NCBI RefSeq assembly: GCF_034321785.1
Contig: NZ_JAXLPB010000003.1
Location: forward strand, 372,001 to 436,000
Origin: Fulvimarina uroteuthidis
Lineage (GTDB): Bacteria > Pseudomonadota > Alphaproteobacteria > Rhizobiales > Rhizobiaceae
Direction: 5' to 3'
DNA: 64,000 nt
Below the pieces are notes generated by a model, which ran no database searches, was not told the origin of the DNA, and worked only from the letters and a program-made list of their open reading frames with translations. Both the position numbers and the translations under genes were made by a program. This document shows, piece after piece, positions 15,774 through 25,306 of the stretch (the stretch's first letter is position 1; each line of letters begins with the position of its first letter).

Positions 15774-18031
15774 CGGCGTTTTCTCGCTTTTGCGCCCGGG
15801 CTCTTGGCGGCGCGCTGGTGATTGCGCGTGCTTCGCTGGGCCTTGTGAAAGGACTGGGTCCCACGCGGCAGCGCGCGGGGCTCCGTCAACATCTCGAACT
15901 GCATCGAGCCGGCCAAGGGCACGACGTCGACAATGCGCACCTCGACCGCGTCGCCGAGTCGCCAGCCCTTGCCGCTGCGTTCGCCGGCGATCGTGCGGGC
16001 CGCTTCGTCATGGCGGAAATATTCCGCGCCCAAGGTCGATATGGGGACGAATCCGTCCGCTCCATAGGCCGGAAGTGCGACGAAAAGACCGGCTCTCGTC
16101 ACGCCGGTGATGCGGCCGGCGAAATCCTCGCCGACCTGATCGGCAAGGAAATGCGCGATCAGCCTGTCGACCGTGTCGCGCTCGGCCGCCATGGCGCGCC
16201 GCTCGGCCTGGCTGATGGCTTCGGCCGTTTCGACCAGATCGGCTTCCTCTGCCTTCGTCAGCCCGTCGTCGCCCAGATCGAGCGCCGTCACCAACGCACG
16301 GTGGACGATCAGGTCGGCATAGCGGCGTATCGGCGAGGTGAAGTGGGCGTAACGTGCGAGATTGAGGCCGAAATGGCCGATATTCTCGGGCTGGTAGACG
16401 GCCTGGGACTGAGTGCGCAGAACGACCTCGTTAACCAGGCTTTCATGGTCGGTCGCCTTCACCTGCTGCAGGATGCCGTTGAAATGGGAGGGGCGCAGCG
16501 CACCGCTCTTGGCCAACGAAATTTCCAGCGTCTTCAGGAACTCGCGCAAGGATTCGAGCTTGGCGAGCGCCGGCGTGTCGTGGACGCGGTAGATCAGCGC
16601 CTGGCGCTTGGCTTCGAGCGTCTCGGCCGCCGAGACGTTGGCCAGGATCATGAACTCCTCGATCAGCCGATGGGCGTCGAGACGCTCGGGCGTCACCACA
16701 TGCTTGACGCGGCCGGTCTCGTCGAGCTTCAGCTTGCGTTCGGGCAATTCCAGCGCAAGCGGCCCGCGCGCGTCGCGGGCGCGCGAGACCAGGCGATAGG
16801 CGTCCCAGAGCGGACGGAGCATCGTCTCGCGAACCTCGTCCGCCACCTCGTTGGGCGTGTCGTCGATGGCGGCCTGGGCGGCCTCGTAGGCGAGCTTGGC
16901 CCGGCTGGTCATCATGATGCGGTGGAAACTGTGCGAACGCTTCCTGCCGTCGCCGCCGATCACCATGCGCACCGCGAGGGCCGGGCGGTCGACGCCCTCT
17001 TTCAGCGAGCAGAGGTCGTTGGAGATGCGCTCGGGCAGCATCGGCACGACCCGATCCGGGAAGTAGACCGAATTGCCGCGCAACCTTGCTTCGGCATCGA
17101 GCTTCGTGCCGGATCTGACATAGGCCGACACGTCGGCGATCGCGACGGTCACGATCATGCCGCCGGGATTGGCCGGATCCTCGTCGTGGACGGCATGAAC
17201 GGCGTCGTCGTGGTCCTTCGCGTCCACCGGATCGATGGTCACCAGCGGCAGGCTGCGCCAGTCCTCGCGGTTCTCCATCGTCGCCGCGGTCGCCGCATCC
17301 GCTTCGCTCAGCACGTTTTCCGGAAAGATGTGGGGAATGCCATGCGCGTGAAGCGCGATCGCGGAGATCGCACGCTCGGAGCCCGACGAGCCGACGACTT
17401 CGACGATGCGCCCGAGGGCAAGTCCCAGCCGCTTCTGTTTCGGCGTGTCGGCTTCGACGAGATCTCCGTCCCGGGCGCCGTTCTCATCGCCCGGCCGGAT
17501 GAGAATCTCGTTCTGCTTGCGTTCGACGGGTTCGACGCGCCCCCCGCCATGCTTGTCGGCGCGAAACACGCCGAGCATAAGCGAACGGGATTTCTGCAGG
17601 ACGCGGATGACGCGGGCGAGCTTCGTGCCGTCCTCCGCGTCCTCGATCTTGGCGAGGATGCGTTCGCCGAGCCCGGCGGTCTGCGTCCTGTCGTTCTGGC
17701 GAACGGGCAGGCGAGGGCGCTCGCCCTGCGTCTCGTCCCATTCGGCGGGCTCGGCGAGGAGCCCGCCGTCGGCATCGCGCGAGCGGATTTCCAGAACCGT
17801 GACCGAAGGCAGTTCGCCCGGCCGCTGGAAGCTCTTGCGCGAACCGGACAACAGCCCCTCGGCCTGCAGATCGGCCAGAAGATCCTTCAGGACGATCCGG
17901 CGATCGCCCTTGATGTCGAACGCTTTCGCAATGTCGCGCTTGCTGGAGCGTCCGGGATTGTCGGCGATGAACCGAAGCACGGATTCGCGGTTGAACTCGG
18001 GTGTCTGCGAGCGGGGTCCCTTGCGTGCCAT
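15770..18031 (-). CDS. rnr: Ribonuclease R
   Basis: A 753-residue 3'-5' exoribonuclease that degrades structured RNA in rRNA and tmRNA quality control. It has a winged-helix N-terminus (ESVLRFIADNPGRSSKRDIAKAF), cold-shock domains, and the RNB catalytic domain with DAKDHDDAVHA supplying the metal-binding aspartates. The SPIRRYADLIVHRAL motif, an S1 domain near residue 640 (GRITGVTRAGLFVALPAYGADG) and a Lys/Arg-rich tail follow. ATG at 18031 is preferred; a TTG at 18040 is also in frame and overlaps the topA stop. It is the second gene of the leftward topA-rnr-DUF983-NUDIX run. Confidence 0.95.
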   Translation of the reverse strand: MARKGPRSQTPEFNRESVLRFIADNPGRSSKRDIAKAFDIKGDRRIVLKDLLADLQAEGLLSGSRKSFQRPGELPSVTVLEIRSRDADGGLLAEPAEWDETQGERPRLPVRQNDRTQTAGLGERILAKIEDAEDGTKLARVIRVLQKSRSLMLGVFRADKHGGGRVEPVERKQNEILIRPGDENGARDGDLVEADTPKQKRLGLALGRIVEVVGSSGSERAISAIALHAHGIPHIFPENVLSEADAATAATMENREDWRSLPLVTIDPVDAKDHDDAVHAVHDEDPANPGGMIVTVAIADVSAYVRSGTKLDAEARLRGNSVYFPDRVVPMLPERISNDLCSLKEGVDRPALAVRMVIGGDGRKRSHSFHRIMMTSRAKLAYEAAQAAIDDTPNEVADEVRETMLRPLWDAYRLVSRARDARGPLALELPERKLKLDETGRVKHVVTPERLDAHRLIEEFMILANVSAAETLEAKRQALIYRVHDTPALAKLESLREFLKTLEISLAKSGALRPSHFNGILQQVKATDHESLVNEVVLRTQSQAVYQPENIGHFGLNLARYAHFTSPIRRYADLIVHRALVTALDLGDDGLTKAEEADLVETAEAISQAERRAMAAERDTVDRLIAHFLADQVGEDFAGRITGVTRAGLFVALPAYGADGFVPISTLGAEYFRHDEAARTIAGERSGKGWRLGDAVEVRIVDVVPLAGSMQFEMLTEPRALPRGTQSFHKAQRSTRNHQRAAKSPGAKARKRR

Positions 18032-18036
18032 GGCGC

Positions 18037-20778
18037 TCAATCGGCGCCCCAGGGCACGTTGTCGTCGCTCGTATCCACCTTTGCCTTCGCTTTCGAAGCC
18101 GTCTTGGCGGCGGGCGCCTTCTTCGGTGCCGCCTTCTTCTTCGGCGCCGTCTTCGCCGCGTCGCCCGATTTCGCAGCCGCCTTCTTGGCGGGCGTCTTCT
18201 TCGGCGCCGCCTTCTTCTTCGCGGCCGGCGTCTTGCCGGTCTTCTCGGCGCGCGCGTTGATCAGCTCGACGGCCTGTTCGAGCGTGACGGATTGCGGATC
18301 GGTGCCCTTGGGCAGGGTCGCGTTGATCTTCGCGACCGTAACGTAAGGTCCGAACCTGCCGTCCTTCACCTCGATCGTGCCCCCGAACGTCGGATGTTCG
18401 CCGAGCGACTTGAGGGAAGCCGGTGCGCCGCGTCCCCGTCCGCCCTTTTCGCGTTTTTCCGCGATCAGCGCGACGGCGCGGTTGGCACCCATCTCGAACA
18501 GGTCCTCCACCGTGTCGACATTGGCGTAGGTTTTCCCATGCTGAACGTAGGGGCCGTAGCGTCCCAGATTGACGATCATGGGTTCGCCGTCTTCGGGATG
18601 CTTGCCCACCTCGCGCGGCAGCGTCAGGAGCTTCAGCGCCTTCTCAAGATCGATGGACGCGACCTCCCATCCCTTCGGGATCGACGTTCTCGAGGCTTCC
18701 TTGCCCTCGCCGCGCTGCACATAGGGGCCGAAGCGGCCGGTGCGCAGGGTGACCGGCTCCTGGGTTTCGGGATCGACGCCGAGATCGCGCGGGCCGTCGT
18801 CGGTCCCCGCATCCGCGCCGTCTACGGCAAGGCTCGTTCCCAACTGCCGCGTGAAGCCGCATTCGGGATAGTTGGAACAACCGACGAACGCGCCGTACTT
18901 GCCGAGCTTGAGCGACAGCTTGCCACTGTCGCAGCGCGGGCAGGCGCGCGGCTCCGTTCCGTCCTCCCGCTCGGGGAAGACGAGCGGGGCGAGGTCCTCG
19001 TTCAGAGCGTCGAGCACGTCGGAGACGCGCAGTTCCTTCGTGCTGTCGACGTGGACCGAAAAATCCCTCCAGAACTCCCGCAGGACGTCCTTCCAGTCGA
19101 GCTCTCCGGCCGAGATCTTGTCGAGCTTCTCCTCCAGATCGGCGGTGAAATCATATTCGACATACCGATCGAAGAAGTTCTGCAGGAAGGCGGTCACGAG
19201 CCGACCCTTTGCGTCCGGCAGGATCTTGCGCTTGTCGATGACGATGTAGTCGCGGTCCTGCAGCGTCTGGAGCGTCGCGGCGTAGGTGGACGGACGGCCG
19301 ATCCCGAGTTCTTCCATCCGCTTGATCAGCGAGGCTTCTGAATAGCGCGGCGGCGGCTCGGTGAAGTGCTGGCTCGCATCGATCGACCTGCGCTCCGCAC
19401 GCTCCTTTGCATTGATCGCGGGAAGGCGGTTGGCGTCGTCCTCGGTTTCGTCGTCAGTGTCGGAGGCGTTCTTCGAATCGTCGCGGTGGTCGACATAGGC
19501 GGCGAGGAAGCCGTCGAACTTGATCACCTGCCCGCTGGCACGGAGCTTGGCGGTGCGACCGTTGGATTCGGCGAGAATCTCCACCGTCGTCCGCTCGATC
19601 TCGGCCGATGCCATCTGGCTGGCGATGCCGCGCTTCCAGATGAGCTCGTAGAGGCGGATCTGGTCGCGATCGAGATATTTCTCGACATCCTTGGGGGCGC
19701 GCGTGAAGCTCGTCGGGCGAATGGCTTCGTGGGCTTCCTGGGCGTTCTTTGCCTTGGTGGAATAGTGGCGTGCCTTTTCGGGAAGGTAACGCTTGCCGAA
19801 ACCCTCGCCGATCGCTTCGCGGGCATTGTCGATGGCTTCCGGCGCCATCTGCACGCCGTCGGTTCGCATATAGGTGATGAGACCGGTGGTCTCGCCGCCA
19901 ATGTCGAACCCCTCATAGAGCTTCTGGGCGACCTGCATGGTCCGCGAGGCCGAAAAGCCGAGCTTTGCCGACGCCGCCTGCTGGAGGCTCGACGTGGTGA
20001 AGGGCGGGCCGGGATTGCGGCGGGTGGGCTTCGCCTCGACGCTCTCGACGGAAAACGACGCCGATTCGAGCATCGCCTTGATGTCGTTCGCGCGCTCGCC
20101 ATTGTTCACGGTCAGGCGCTGGATGCGGTCGCTGCCGAAGGCCGTCAGGCGTGCGTCGAACGCCTCGCCGCGCTCCGTCGCAAGATGAGCCACCACCTGC
20201 CAGTATTCCTGCGGCTTGAAGCGCTCGATCTCGTTCTCGCGGTCGCAGACGAGGCGTAGCGCCACGGACTGCACACGCCCCGCCGACCGGGCGCCGGGCA
20301 GCTTGCGCCACAGAACCGGCGACAGCGTGAAGCCGACGAGATAGTCGAGCGCGCGGCGCGCCAGATAGGCATCGACCAGCGGCCCGTCGATCTGGCGTGG
20401 ATTGGCGATCGCATCGAGTACCGCCTTCTTGGTGATGGCGTTGAAGACGACGCGGCTGACCGGCTTCGAGCCGATCACCTTCTTCTGGTTCAGGACCTCC
20501 AGCACATGCCACGAGATCGCCTCTCCCTCGCGATCGGGATCGGTCGCGAGAATGACGGCGTCGGCCGAGCGGACAGCCTGTGCAATTTCGGTCATGCGTT
20601 TCTGGGACGGCTTCCCGACCTCCCAGCTCATCTGGAAATCTTCGTCCGGCCGCACGGAACCGTCCTTCGGCGGAAGATCGCGCACGTGCCCGTAGGAAGC
20701 GAGCACCGTGTACCCGCTGCCCAAATATTTGTTGATCGTCTTCGCTTTTGCCGGCGATTCGACGATGACAACATCCAT
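18037..20778 (-). CDS. topA: DNA topoisomerase I
   Basis: A 913-residue type IA topoisomerase that relaxes negative supercoils. The Toprim domain begins VVIVESPAKAKTI, with the metal site DPDREGEA at 80-87. Catalytic Tyr303 lies in ITYMRTDG. A four-Cys zinc finger follows (CPRC, then CSNYPEC), then three repeats containing R-F/Y-GPYV, and a C-terminal tail of about 60 residues made of Lys-Ala-Pro repeats resembling histone H1. ATG at 20778 is chosen because MDVVIVESPAKAK is the universal start; the open frame extends 51 codons further upstream without homology. The stop lies 5 bases before the rnr ATG. Confidence 0.96.
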   Translation of the reverse strand: MDVVIVESPAKAKTINKYLGSGYTVLASYGHVRDLPPKDGSVRPDEDFQMSWEVGKPSQKRMTEIAQAVRSADAVILATDPDREGEAISWHVLEVLNQKKVIGSKPVSRVVFNAITKKAVLDAIANPRQIDGPLVDAYLARRALDYLVGFTLSPVLWRKLPGARSAGRVQSVALRLVCDRENEIERFKPQEYWQVVAHLATERGEAFDARLTAFGSDRIQRLTVNNGERANDIKAMLESASFSVESVEAKPTRRNPGPPFTTSSLQQAASAKLGFSASRTMQVAQKLYEGFDIGGETTGLITYMRTDGVQMAPEAIDNAREAIGEGFGKRYLPEKARHYSTKAKNAQEAHEAIRPTSFTRAPKDVEKYLDRDQIRLYELIWKRGIASQMASAEIERTTVEILAESNGRTAKLRASGQVIKFDGFLAAYVDHRDDSKNASDTDDETEDDANRLPAINAKERAERRSIDASQHFTEPPPRYSEASLIKRMEELGIGRPSTYAATLQTLQDRDYIVIDKRKILPDAKGRLVTAFLQNFFDRYVEYDFTADLEEKLDKISAGELDWKDVLREFWRDFSVHVDSTKELRVSDVLDALNEDLAPLVFPEREDGTEPRACPRCDSGKLSLKLGKYGAFVGCSNYPECGFTRQLGTSLAVDGADAGTDDGPRDLGVDPETQEPVTLRTGRFGPYVQRGEGKEASRTSIPKGWEVASIDLEKALKLLTLPREVGKHPEDGEPMIVNLGRYGPYVQHGKTYANVDTVEDLFEMGANRAVALIAEKREKGGRGRGAPASLKSLGEHPTFGGTIEVKDGRFGPYVTVAKINATLPKGTDPQSVTLEQAVELINARAEKTGKTPAAKKKAAPKKTPAKKAAAKSGDAAKTAPKKKAAPKKAPAAKTASKAKAKVDTSDDNVPWGAD

Positions 20779-21026
20779 GAAAACAATGTCCTGCAAATAA
20801 TGGTGACCATGAAAGCGAGCGCCTGCCGCCTGCTTCTCGCGTCCGAACATCGGCTCAGATCGCAATGTCACATGGACACAGCGCCTCTCACGGTCAAGAG
20901 CGCGCGGAAAACCGCATGGGAATGGTTGCAACCAATGGTAGATTTATATTATCACTTTCGCGTCTAGTTTGCTCGCTGTATCCGTCGATTGCAGATCGCC
21001 GGGAGCAGAGGAGCACGGTGAAAGGC

Positions 21027-21254
21027 ATGGGCGCGATGCAGGACGGACAGGACGATAATTCGGTGGCGGCGCTTCGCTATGTTCGCGAAATGCTTCCGCA
21101 ATTGAAAAAGATCGTCGGAATGCCGCACGGCACCGTGCTGCCCCATCTCCTCGACATGGCCCGGATGGAGGTCGAATTCGAGATCGAACGGCGGACGAAG
21201 CCGTTGGCGGGTACGGCCGATCAGAGCAGCAGCGAGACCGATCCGTCGCCGTGA
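21027..21254 (+). CDS. Small conserved-looking hypothetical protein opposite dprA
   Basis: A short protein of about 75 residues (DDNSVAALRYVREMLPQLKKIV, then LPHLLDMARMEVEFEIERR). It is helical and amphipathic, without signal peptide or membrane segment. Similar small proteins with a leading RYIREML-type helix occur in Hyphomicrobiales as unnamed conserved genes. ATG at 21027 follows AGAGGAG by 13 bases; GTG at 21018 and ATG at 21036 are alternatives. It runs rightward and its last 34 bases overlap the convergent end of dprA. The function is unknown. Confidence 0.6.
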   Translation: MGAMQDGQDDNSVAALRYVREMLPQLKKIVGMPHGTVLPHLLDMARMEVEFEIERRTKPLAGTADQSSSETDPSP

Positions 21255-22360
21255 CGCTCCAGCCGGCCGGCCAGTTCGAGTTCGATGATCACGAGCTGGA
21301 CCGCCCCGGGCGACGCTCCGGTGTGCTGCACGATGTCGTCGATGAAGACGGGTGTCGGGCCAAGGGTCTCTTGGATGCGTGCCCGTTCGTCTTCGGCCGG
21401 TTCGTCGCTCATATCGATCATGCCGCCTTCCGCTTCGTCGAGATCGTCCTGGCCGAGCGCCCGGATCCGGTGGTCGAGCGGGCGCAGCGCCTCGATGATG
21501 TCGCTGGTCTGGGTCACGAGGATCGCCCCGTCCTTCAGCAGCTGGTTGCTGCCACCGGCACGCGGATCGAGCGGCGAGCCGGGTACGGCAAAGACCAGCC
21601 GGCCGATCTCGTTGGCGACGCGGGCCGAGATCAGCGAGCCGGAACGCTGGGCCGCCTCGACGACCAGGAGGCCGTGGCACAGCGTCGCCACGATCCGGTT
21701 GCGTCGCGGGAAATCCTTTGCGCGGGGCTCCCAGCCGAACGGGCGCGCGGACACGATACAGCCACCCTCGTCCACGACCCGGCGCATCAGCGGCTTGTTC
21801 TCGGGCGGGTAGGGTTTGTCGAGCCCGCCGGCGAACACGCCGATCGTGCCCGTGGGCAGGGACGCCTCGTGGGCGGCGGCGTCGATGCCACGGGCAAAGC
21901 CGGAGACGATGACGTAGCCGGCCTGGCCGAGGTCCGCCGAAAAGCGTTTCGTCAGCTTGATACCCGACAGCGACGCGTTGCGTGCGCCGACGACGGCGAC
22001 CGCCGGACGTGCGAAGAGGGCAGGGTCGCCCATTCGTGCGATCACGGGCGGAGCGTGCGCGTCCTGCGCCAGCATCTGCGGGAAGTCGGGCTCGCCGAGA
22101 CATGAGAACACCGCGCCCATTTTCGTCGCCCGCTCGAACTCGCGTTCGATCGAGCCGCGGTCGGCGACCTCGATTCGCCGGCCGCCTCGTTCGGCAAGGC
22201 CTGGCAGGGCATCGAGGGCGGCATCGGCGCCCCCATAGCGGTTGATCAGCTGGCGGAAGGTGACGGGGCCGACATTGTCGCTTCGGAACAGGCGCAGCCA
22301 GGCGATCTGCATGTCGCGGCTGAAGGGGACGCCCTTCTTGCGGCCGCCCGCCACGTTCAT
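21221..22360 (-). CDS. dprA: DNA processing protein DprA
   Basis: A 379-residue DprA/Smf protein, which loads RecA onto incoming single-stranded DNA in natural transformation. The Rossmann-like DprA core runs from about 75 to 300, with AVVGARNAS, VSGFARGIDAAAH, GTIGVFAGGLDKPYPPEN, FPRRNRIVATLCHGLLVVEAAQRSGSLISA and FAVPGSPLDPRAGGSNQLLKDGA. A C-terminal winged-helix segment (TPVFIDDIVQHTGASPGAVQLVIIELELAG) closes it. ATG at 22360 overlaps the plsY stop as ATGA. A very long in-frame extension upstream is antiphase of plsY and pyrX. It is the last gene of the pyrB-pyrX-plsY-dprA run. Confidence 0.93.
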   Translation of the reverse strand: MNVAGGRKKGVPFSRDMQIAWLRLFRSDNVGPVTFRQLINRYGGADAALDALPGLAERGGRRIEVADRGSIEREFERATKMGAVFSCLGEPDFPQMLAQDAHAPPVIARMGDPALFARPAVAVVGARNASLSGIKLTKRFSADLGQAGYVIVSGFARGIDAAAHEASLPTGTIGVFAGGLDKPYPPENKPLMRRVVDEGGCIVSARPFGWEPRAKDFPRRNRIVATLCHGLLVVEAAQRSGSLISARVANEIGRLVFAVPGSPLDPRAGGSNQLLKDGAILVTQTSDIIEALRPLDHRIRALGQDDLDEAEGGMIDMSDEPAEDERARIQETLGPTPVFIDDIVQHTGASPGAVQLVIIELELAGRLERHGDGSVSLLL

Positions 22361-22959
22361 CCCTTGGCTCCGATCTTGCCCTCGCGGCCGTCGACGAGCC
22401 GTCTGATGTTCGCCCGGTGGCGCCAGAAGACGAGGGCCGTCATCAGCCCGGTATAGAGCGCGACGACGGGCAGGCCGAGCATCAGCGCCGCCAGAGGCAC
22501 GGCGAGCGTGGCCGCCAGGGCGGCCAGTGACGAGTAACGCGACACATAGGCAAGGACGATCCAGACGAGCGCGAAGACGAGGGAAAGCCAGAGCGACAGT
22601 CCGAACAGAACGCCGATATAGGTGGCGACGCCCTTGCCGCCGCCGAATCTCAACCAGACCGGGTAGCAATGGCCGATGAAGGCGGCAAGGCCGGCGATGG
22701 CGGCGAGCGTGACGCCGTACGGCATGAAGATGAGAACCGGCACGGTCGCCTTGAACACGTCGCCCAGAAGGGTGAGGAAGGCCATCGTCTTGTTGCCGGT
22801 GCGCAGCGCGTTGGTCGCCCCGATATTGCCCGAGCCGATCTTGCGGATGTCGCCGAGACCGAAGAGCCGCGCGAACAGGAGACCGTAGGGCACGGAGCCG
22901 GAGAGATAGCCGACGAAGGCTGCCAGTGCCCATTGCAACGGTTCGGCCAGCATGTCCAT
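22357..22959 (-). CDS. plsY: Acyl-phosphate:glycerol-3-phosphate acyltransferase
   Basis: A 200-residue inner-membrane enzyme that acylates glycerol-3-phosphate from acyl-phosphate, the first step of phospholipid synthesis. Five or six hydrophobic segments are visible. The three conserved motifs are present: SGSVPYG, SGNIGATNALR, and GGGKGVAT with the following loop. It starts 15 bases after the pyrX stop and its own stop overlaps the dprA ATG, so it is co-transcribed with both. Confidence 0.94.
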   Translation of the reverse strand: MDMLAEPLQWALAAFVGYLSGSVPYGLLFARLFGLGDIRKIGSGNIGATNALRTGNKTMAFLTLLGDVFKATVPVLIFMPYGVTLAAIAGLAAFIGHCYPVWLRFGGGKGVATYIGVLFGLSLWLSLVFALVWIVLAYVSRYSSLAALAATLAVPLAALMLGLPVVALYTGLMTALVFWRHRANIRRLVDGREGKIGAKG

Positions 22960-22974
22960 GCGTCGGTCCTGTCC

Positions 22975-24306
22975 TTATGATTCGGCGTCGTAGACGAGGT
23001 GCCCACCGACATAGGTTTGCACGACGCGACCCTGGAATCGAGCGTTCTCGAACACGGTGTTCTTCGACTTGGACCGGATCATCGTCTCGTCGAAGAGGAA
23101 CGGCGCGTCGAGGTCGACCAGGGCGAAATCGGCCGGCCGGCCGGGCTGCAAGGTTCCGCGGTCGAGGCCCAGCAGCCTGGCCGGTGCCGTGCTCATCGTC
23201 TCGACGAGGCGCATCAGGGACACGTCGGACGTGAAGTGAAGCCGCAGCGCCGCCGCCAGCAGGGTCTCGAGCCCGATCGCGCCGCTCTCGGCCTCGGTGA
23301 ACGGACGGCGCTTGCCCTCGGCGTCCTGCGGGTCGTGGGCGGAATGGATGACGTCGATCGTCCCGTCCCGAACCGCTTCGACGAGGGCCAACCGGTCGTC
23401 CTCGCCGCGCAGGGGCGGGGAGAGACGGAAGAAGGTGCGATATTCGCCGATATCGTTTTCGTTGAGCGACAGATGGTTGATCGAGACGCCGCCCGATACG
23501 TTCACGTGTCGCCGCTTGGCGGTTCGTAGAACCTGCGCCGATTCGGCGAGCGAGAGTTCGGCCGCGTGATAGCGGCATCCCGTCAGCGCCGCGAGCCGCA
23601 GATCGCGCTCGAGCGGTATGATCTCGGCCTCGCCGGGTGCGCCAGGAAGCCCCAGCCAGGAGGCGAACAGCCCCTCGTTCATGACGCCGCGTCCGGTGAG
23701 GCGGGCATCCTGCGTCGAATGCATGACGAGCGCGTCGCGGTCTTTCGCATAGGTCATGATGCGGCGCAGGAGAGCCGGATCGGAGATGGTGTGGCGACCG
23801 TCCGTGAACGCGGCGACCCCGGCATCCTTCAGAAGACCGATCTCGGTCATGTCCCGGCCTTCGAGGCCCTTGGTGAGGGCCGCGGCGGGGAAGACGTTGA
23901 CCACCGCATTGTCCCGTGCCGTGCGCATGACGAACTCGGCGATGGCCACGTCGTCGATCACCGGCTTCGTGTCGGGCATGGTGAGGATCGAGGTGACGCC
24001 GCCGGCGGCAGCGGCGAGGGAGGCCGTCCGGATCGTTTCGAGATGCTCGCCGCCGGGCTCCCCGATGAAGACGCGCGCGTCGACGAGACCGGGCAGGAGC
24101 GTCAGGCCCCTGCCATCGATGCGCTTCGTGCCGTCCGGCGCGCCCTGGTTCGCAGCGTCCGGGCCGCAGGCGACGATGGTTCCGTCCGTGGTAAGAAGAC
24201 TGCCGATCCCGTCGAGCCGGCGCGACGGATCGACGATGCGGACGTTCTCGACGAGAAGCGGCCGGTCCGGTTGCTGCGGTGGGAGCCGGTGGGCGGAGGC
24301 GATCAT
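22975..24306 (-). CDS. pyrX: Dihydroorotase-like protein without metal ligands (PyrX / PyrC')
   Basis: A 443-residue amidohydrolase-fold protein related to dihydroorotase. In active enzymes the first metal site reads D-x-H-V-H-x-R-E-P-G; here it is DARVFIGEPG (76-85), so both histidines and the arginine are replaced (Arg78, Phe80, Gly82). SSHDPQ-like text later becomes HSAHDPQDAEGKRRPF. Such non-catalytic homologues next to pyrB are known (PyrC' of Pseudomonas) and hold aspartate transcarbamoylase in its dodecameric complex. The ATG overlaps the pyrB stop as ATGA, supporting a 1:1 complex. The cell must have a true pyrC elsewhere. Confidence 0.88.
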   Translation of the reverse strand: MIASAHRLPPQQPDRPLLVENVRIVDPSRRLDGIGSLLTTDGTIVACGPDAANQGAPDGTKRIDGRGLTLLPGLVDARVFIGEPGGEHLETIRTASLAAAAGGVTSILTMPDTKPVIDDVAIAEFVMRTARDNAVVNVFPAAALTKGLEGRDMTEIGLLKDAGVAAFTDGRHTISDPALLRRIMTYAKDRDALVMHSTQDARLTGRGVMNEGLFASWLGLPGAPGEAEIIPLERDLRLAALTGCRYHAAELSLAESAQVLRTAKRRHVNVSGGVSINHLSLNENDIGEYRTFFRLSPPLRGEDDRLALVEAVRDGTIDVIHSAHDPQDAEGKRRPFTEAESGAIGLETLLAAALRLHFTSDVSLMRLVETMSTAPARLLGLDRGTLQPGRPADFALVDLDAPFLFDETMIRSKSKNTVFENARFQGRVVQTYVGGHLVYDAES

Positions 24307-25253
24307 TGGGGAGCTCCCATCTGTCCGCACAGGGTTTCGATGACGGCCATGCGCACCGCAACGCCCATCTCCACCTGTTCCTCGATCACGCTCTGGGGGC
24401 CGTCGGCGACGTCGGAAGCGATCTCGACGCCGCGATTCATCGGGCCGGGATGCATGACGAGGGCATCGGGCTTGGCGAAGGTCAGCTTCTCGGCATCGAG
24501 GCCGAAATAGCGGAAATATTCGCGAACCGAGGGCACGAACGCGCCTTCCATCCGCTCGCGTTGCAGCCGCAGCATCATGACCACGTCGGCGCCTTGTAGC
24601 CCTTGTCGCATGTCCTGGAAGATCTCGACGCCCATCCGTTCGATCCCGCGCGGCAACAAGGTGGTCGGCGCGACCACGCGCACGCGCGCCCCGAGGGCGT
24701 TGAGAAGGAGGATGTTCGAGCGCGCCACGCGGCTGTGCAGGACGTCGCCGCAAATGACGACGGTCAGGTGTTCGAACTGCGTTCCCTTGTGCCGGCGGAT
24801 GGTCAGCGCATCGAGCAGGGCCTGCGTCGGATGCTCGTGCTGGCCGTCGCCCGCATTGACCACCGAGCACGCCACCTTCTGGGAGAGGAGGGCGACCGCG
24901 CCGGCCGAATGGTGACGCACGATCAGGATGTCGGGCCGCATGGCATTGAGCGTCATCGCCGTGTCGACCAGCGTCTCGCCCTTCTTCACGGACGAGTTCG
25001 CGACCGACATGTTCATCACGTCGGCACCGAGGCGCTTGCCGGCGATCTCGAAGCTTGCCTGCGTCCGCGTCGAGGCTTCGAAGAACAGGTTGATCTGGGT
25101 TCGGCCCTTCAGGATGGAATTCTTCTTGTCCGGCCGGCGGCTGATCGCGACCGCCTCGTCGGCACGGTCGAGAAGATAAAGGATCTCGTGCGGCTGGAGG
25201 CCGTTGATGCCAAGCAGGTGGCGGTGATCGAAAGGGCTGTCGAGGGTGCTCAT
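24303..25253 (-). CDS. pyrB: Aspartate carbamoyltransferase catalytic subunit
   Basis: A 316-residue enzyme of pyrimidine synthesis that joins carbamoyl phosphate and aspartate. The carbamoyl-phosphate motif FFEASTRT is at 57-64, with Ser61, Thr62, Arg63 and Thr64. The other sites are GQHEHPTQALLDA, VVICGDVLHSRVARSN, LRLQRERM and MHPGPMNRGVEI. No regulatory subunit gene (pyrI) follows; the partner is instead the PyrX gene, overlapping by 4 bases. A perfect CtrA box lies about 54 bases upstream of the start codon, although it may serve the divergent gene. Confidence 0.96.
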   Translation of the reverse strand: MSTLDSPFDHRHLLGINGLQPHEILYLLDRADEAVAISRRPDKKNSILKGRTQINLFFEASTRTQASFEIAGKRLGADVMNMSVANSSVKKGETLVDTAMTLNAMRPDILIVRHHSAGAVALLSQKVACSVVNAGDGQHEHPTQALLDALTIRRHKGTQFEHLTVVICGDVLHSRVARSNILLLNALGARVRVVAPTTLLPRGIERMGVEIFQDMRQGLQGADVVMMLRLQRERMEGAFVPSVREYFRYFGLDAEKLTFAKPDALVMHPGPMNRGVEIASDVADGPQSVIEEQVEMGVAVRMAVIETLCGQMGAPQ

Positions 25254-25306
25254 TGGCTGCGGTGAATAAGCGAGCCGGGCGTGGCAGGCAAGCGCCGGCC
25301 GTTAGG

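Noticed and set aside
15818..18346. 842-codon open frame opposite rnr and the end of topA
   Set aside because: Same shadow effect; it crosses two real genes and has no recognisable motif.
22361..24361. Long N-terminal extension of dprA over plsY and pyrX
   Set aside because: The extension is out of phase with two well-supported genes and has no homology; the ATGA overlap at 22360 marks the real start.
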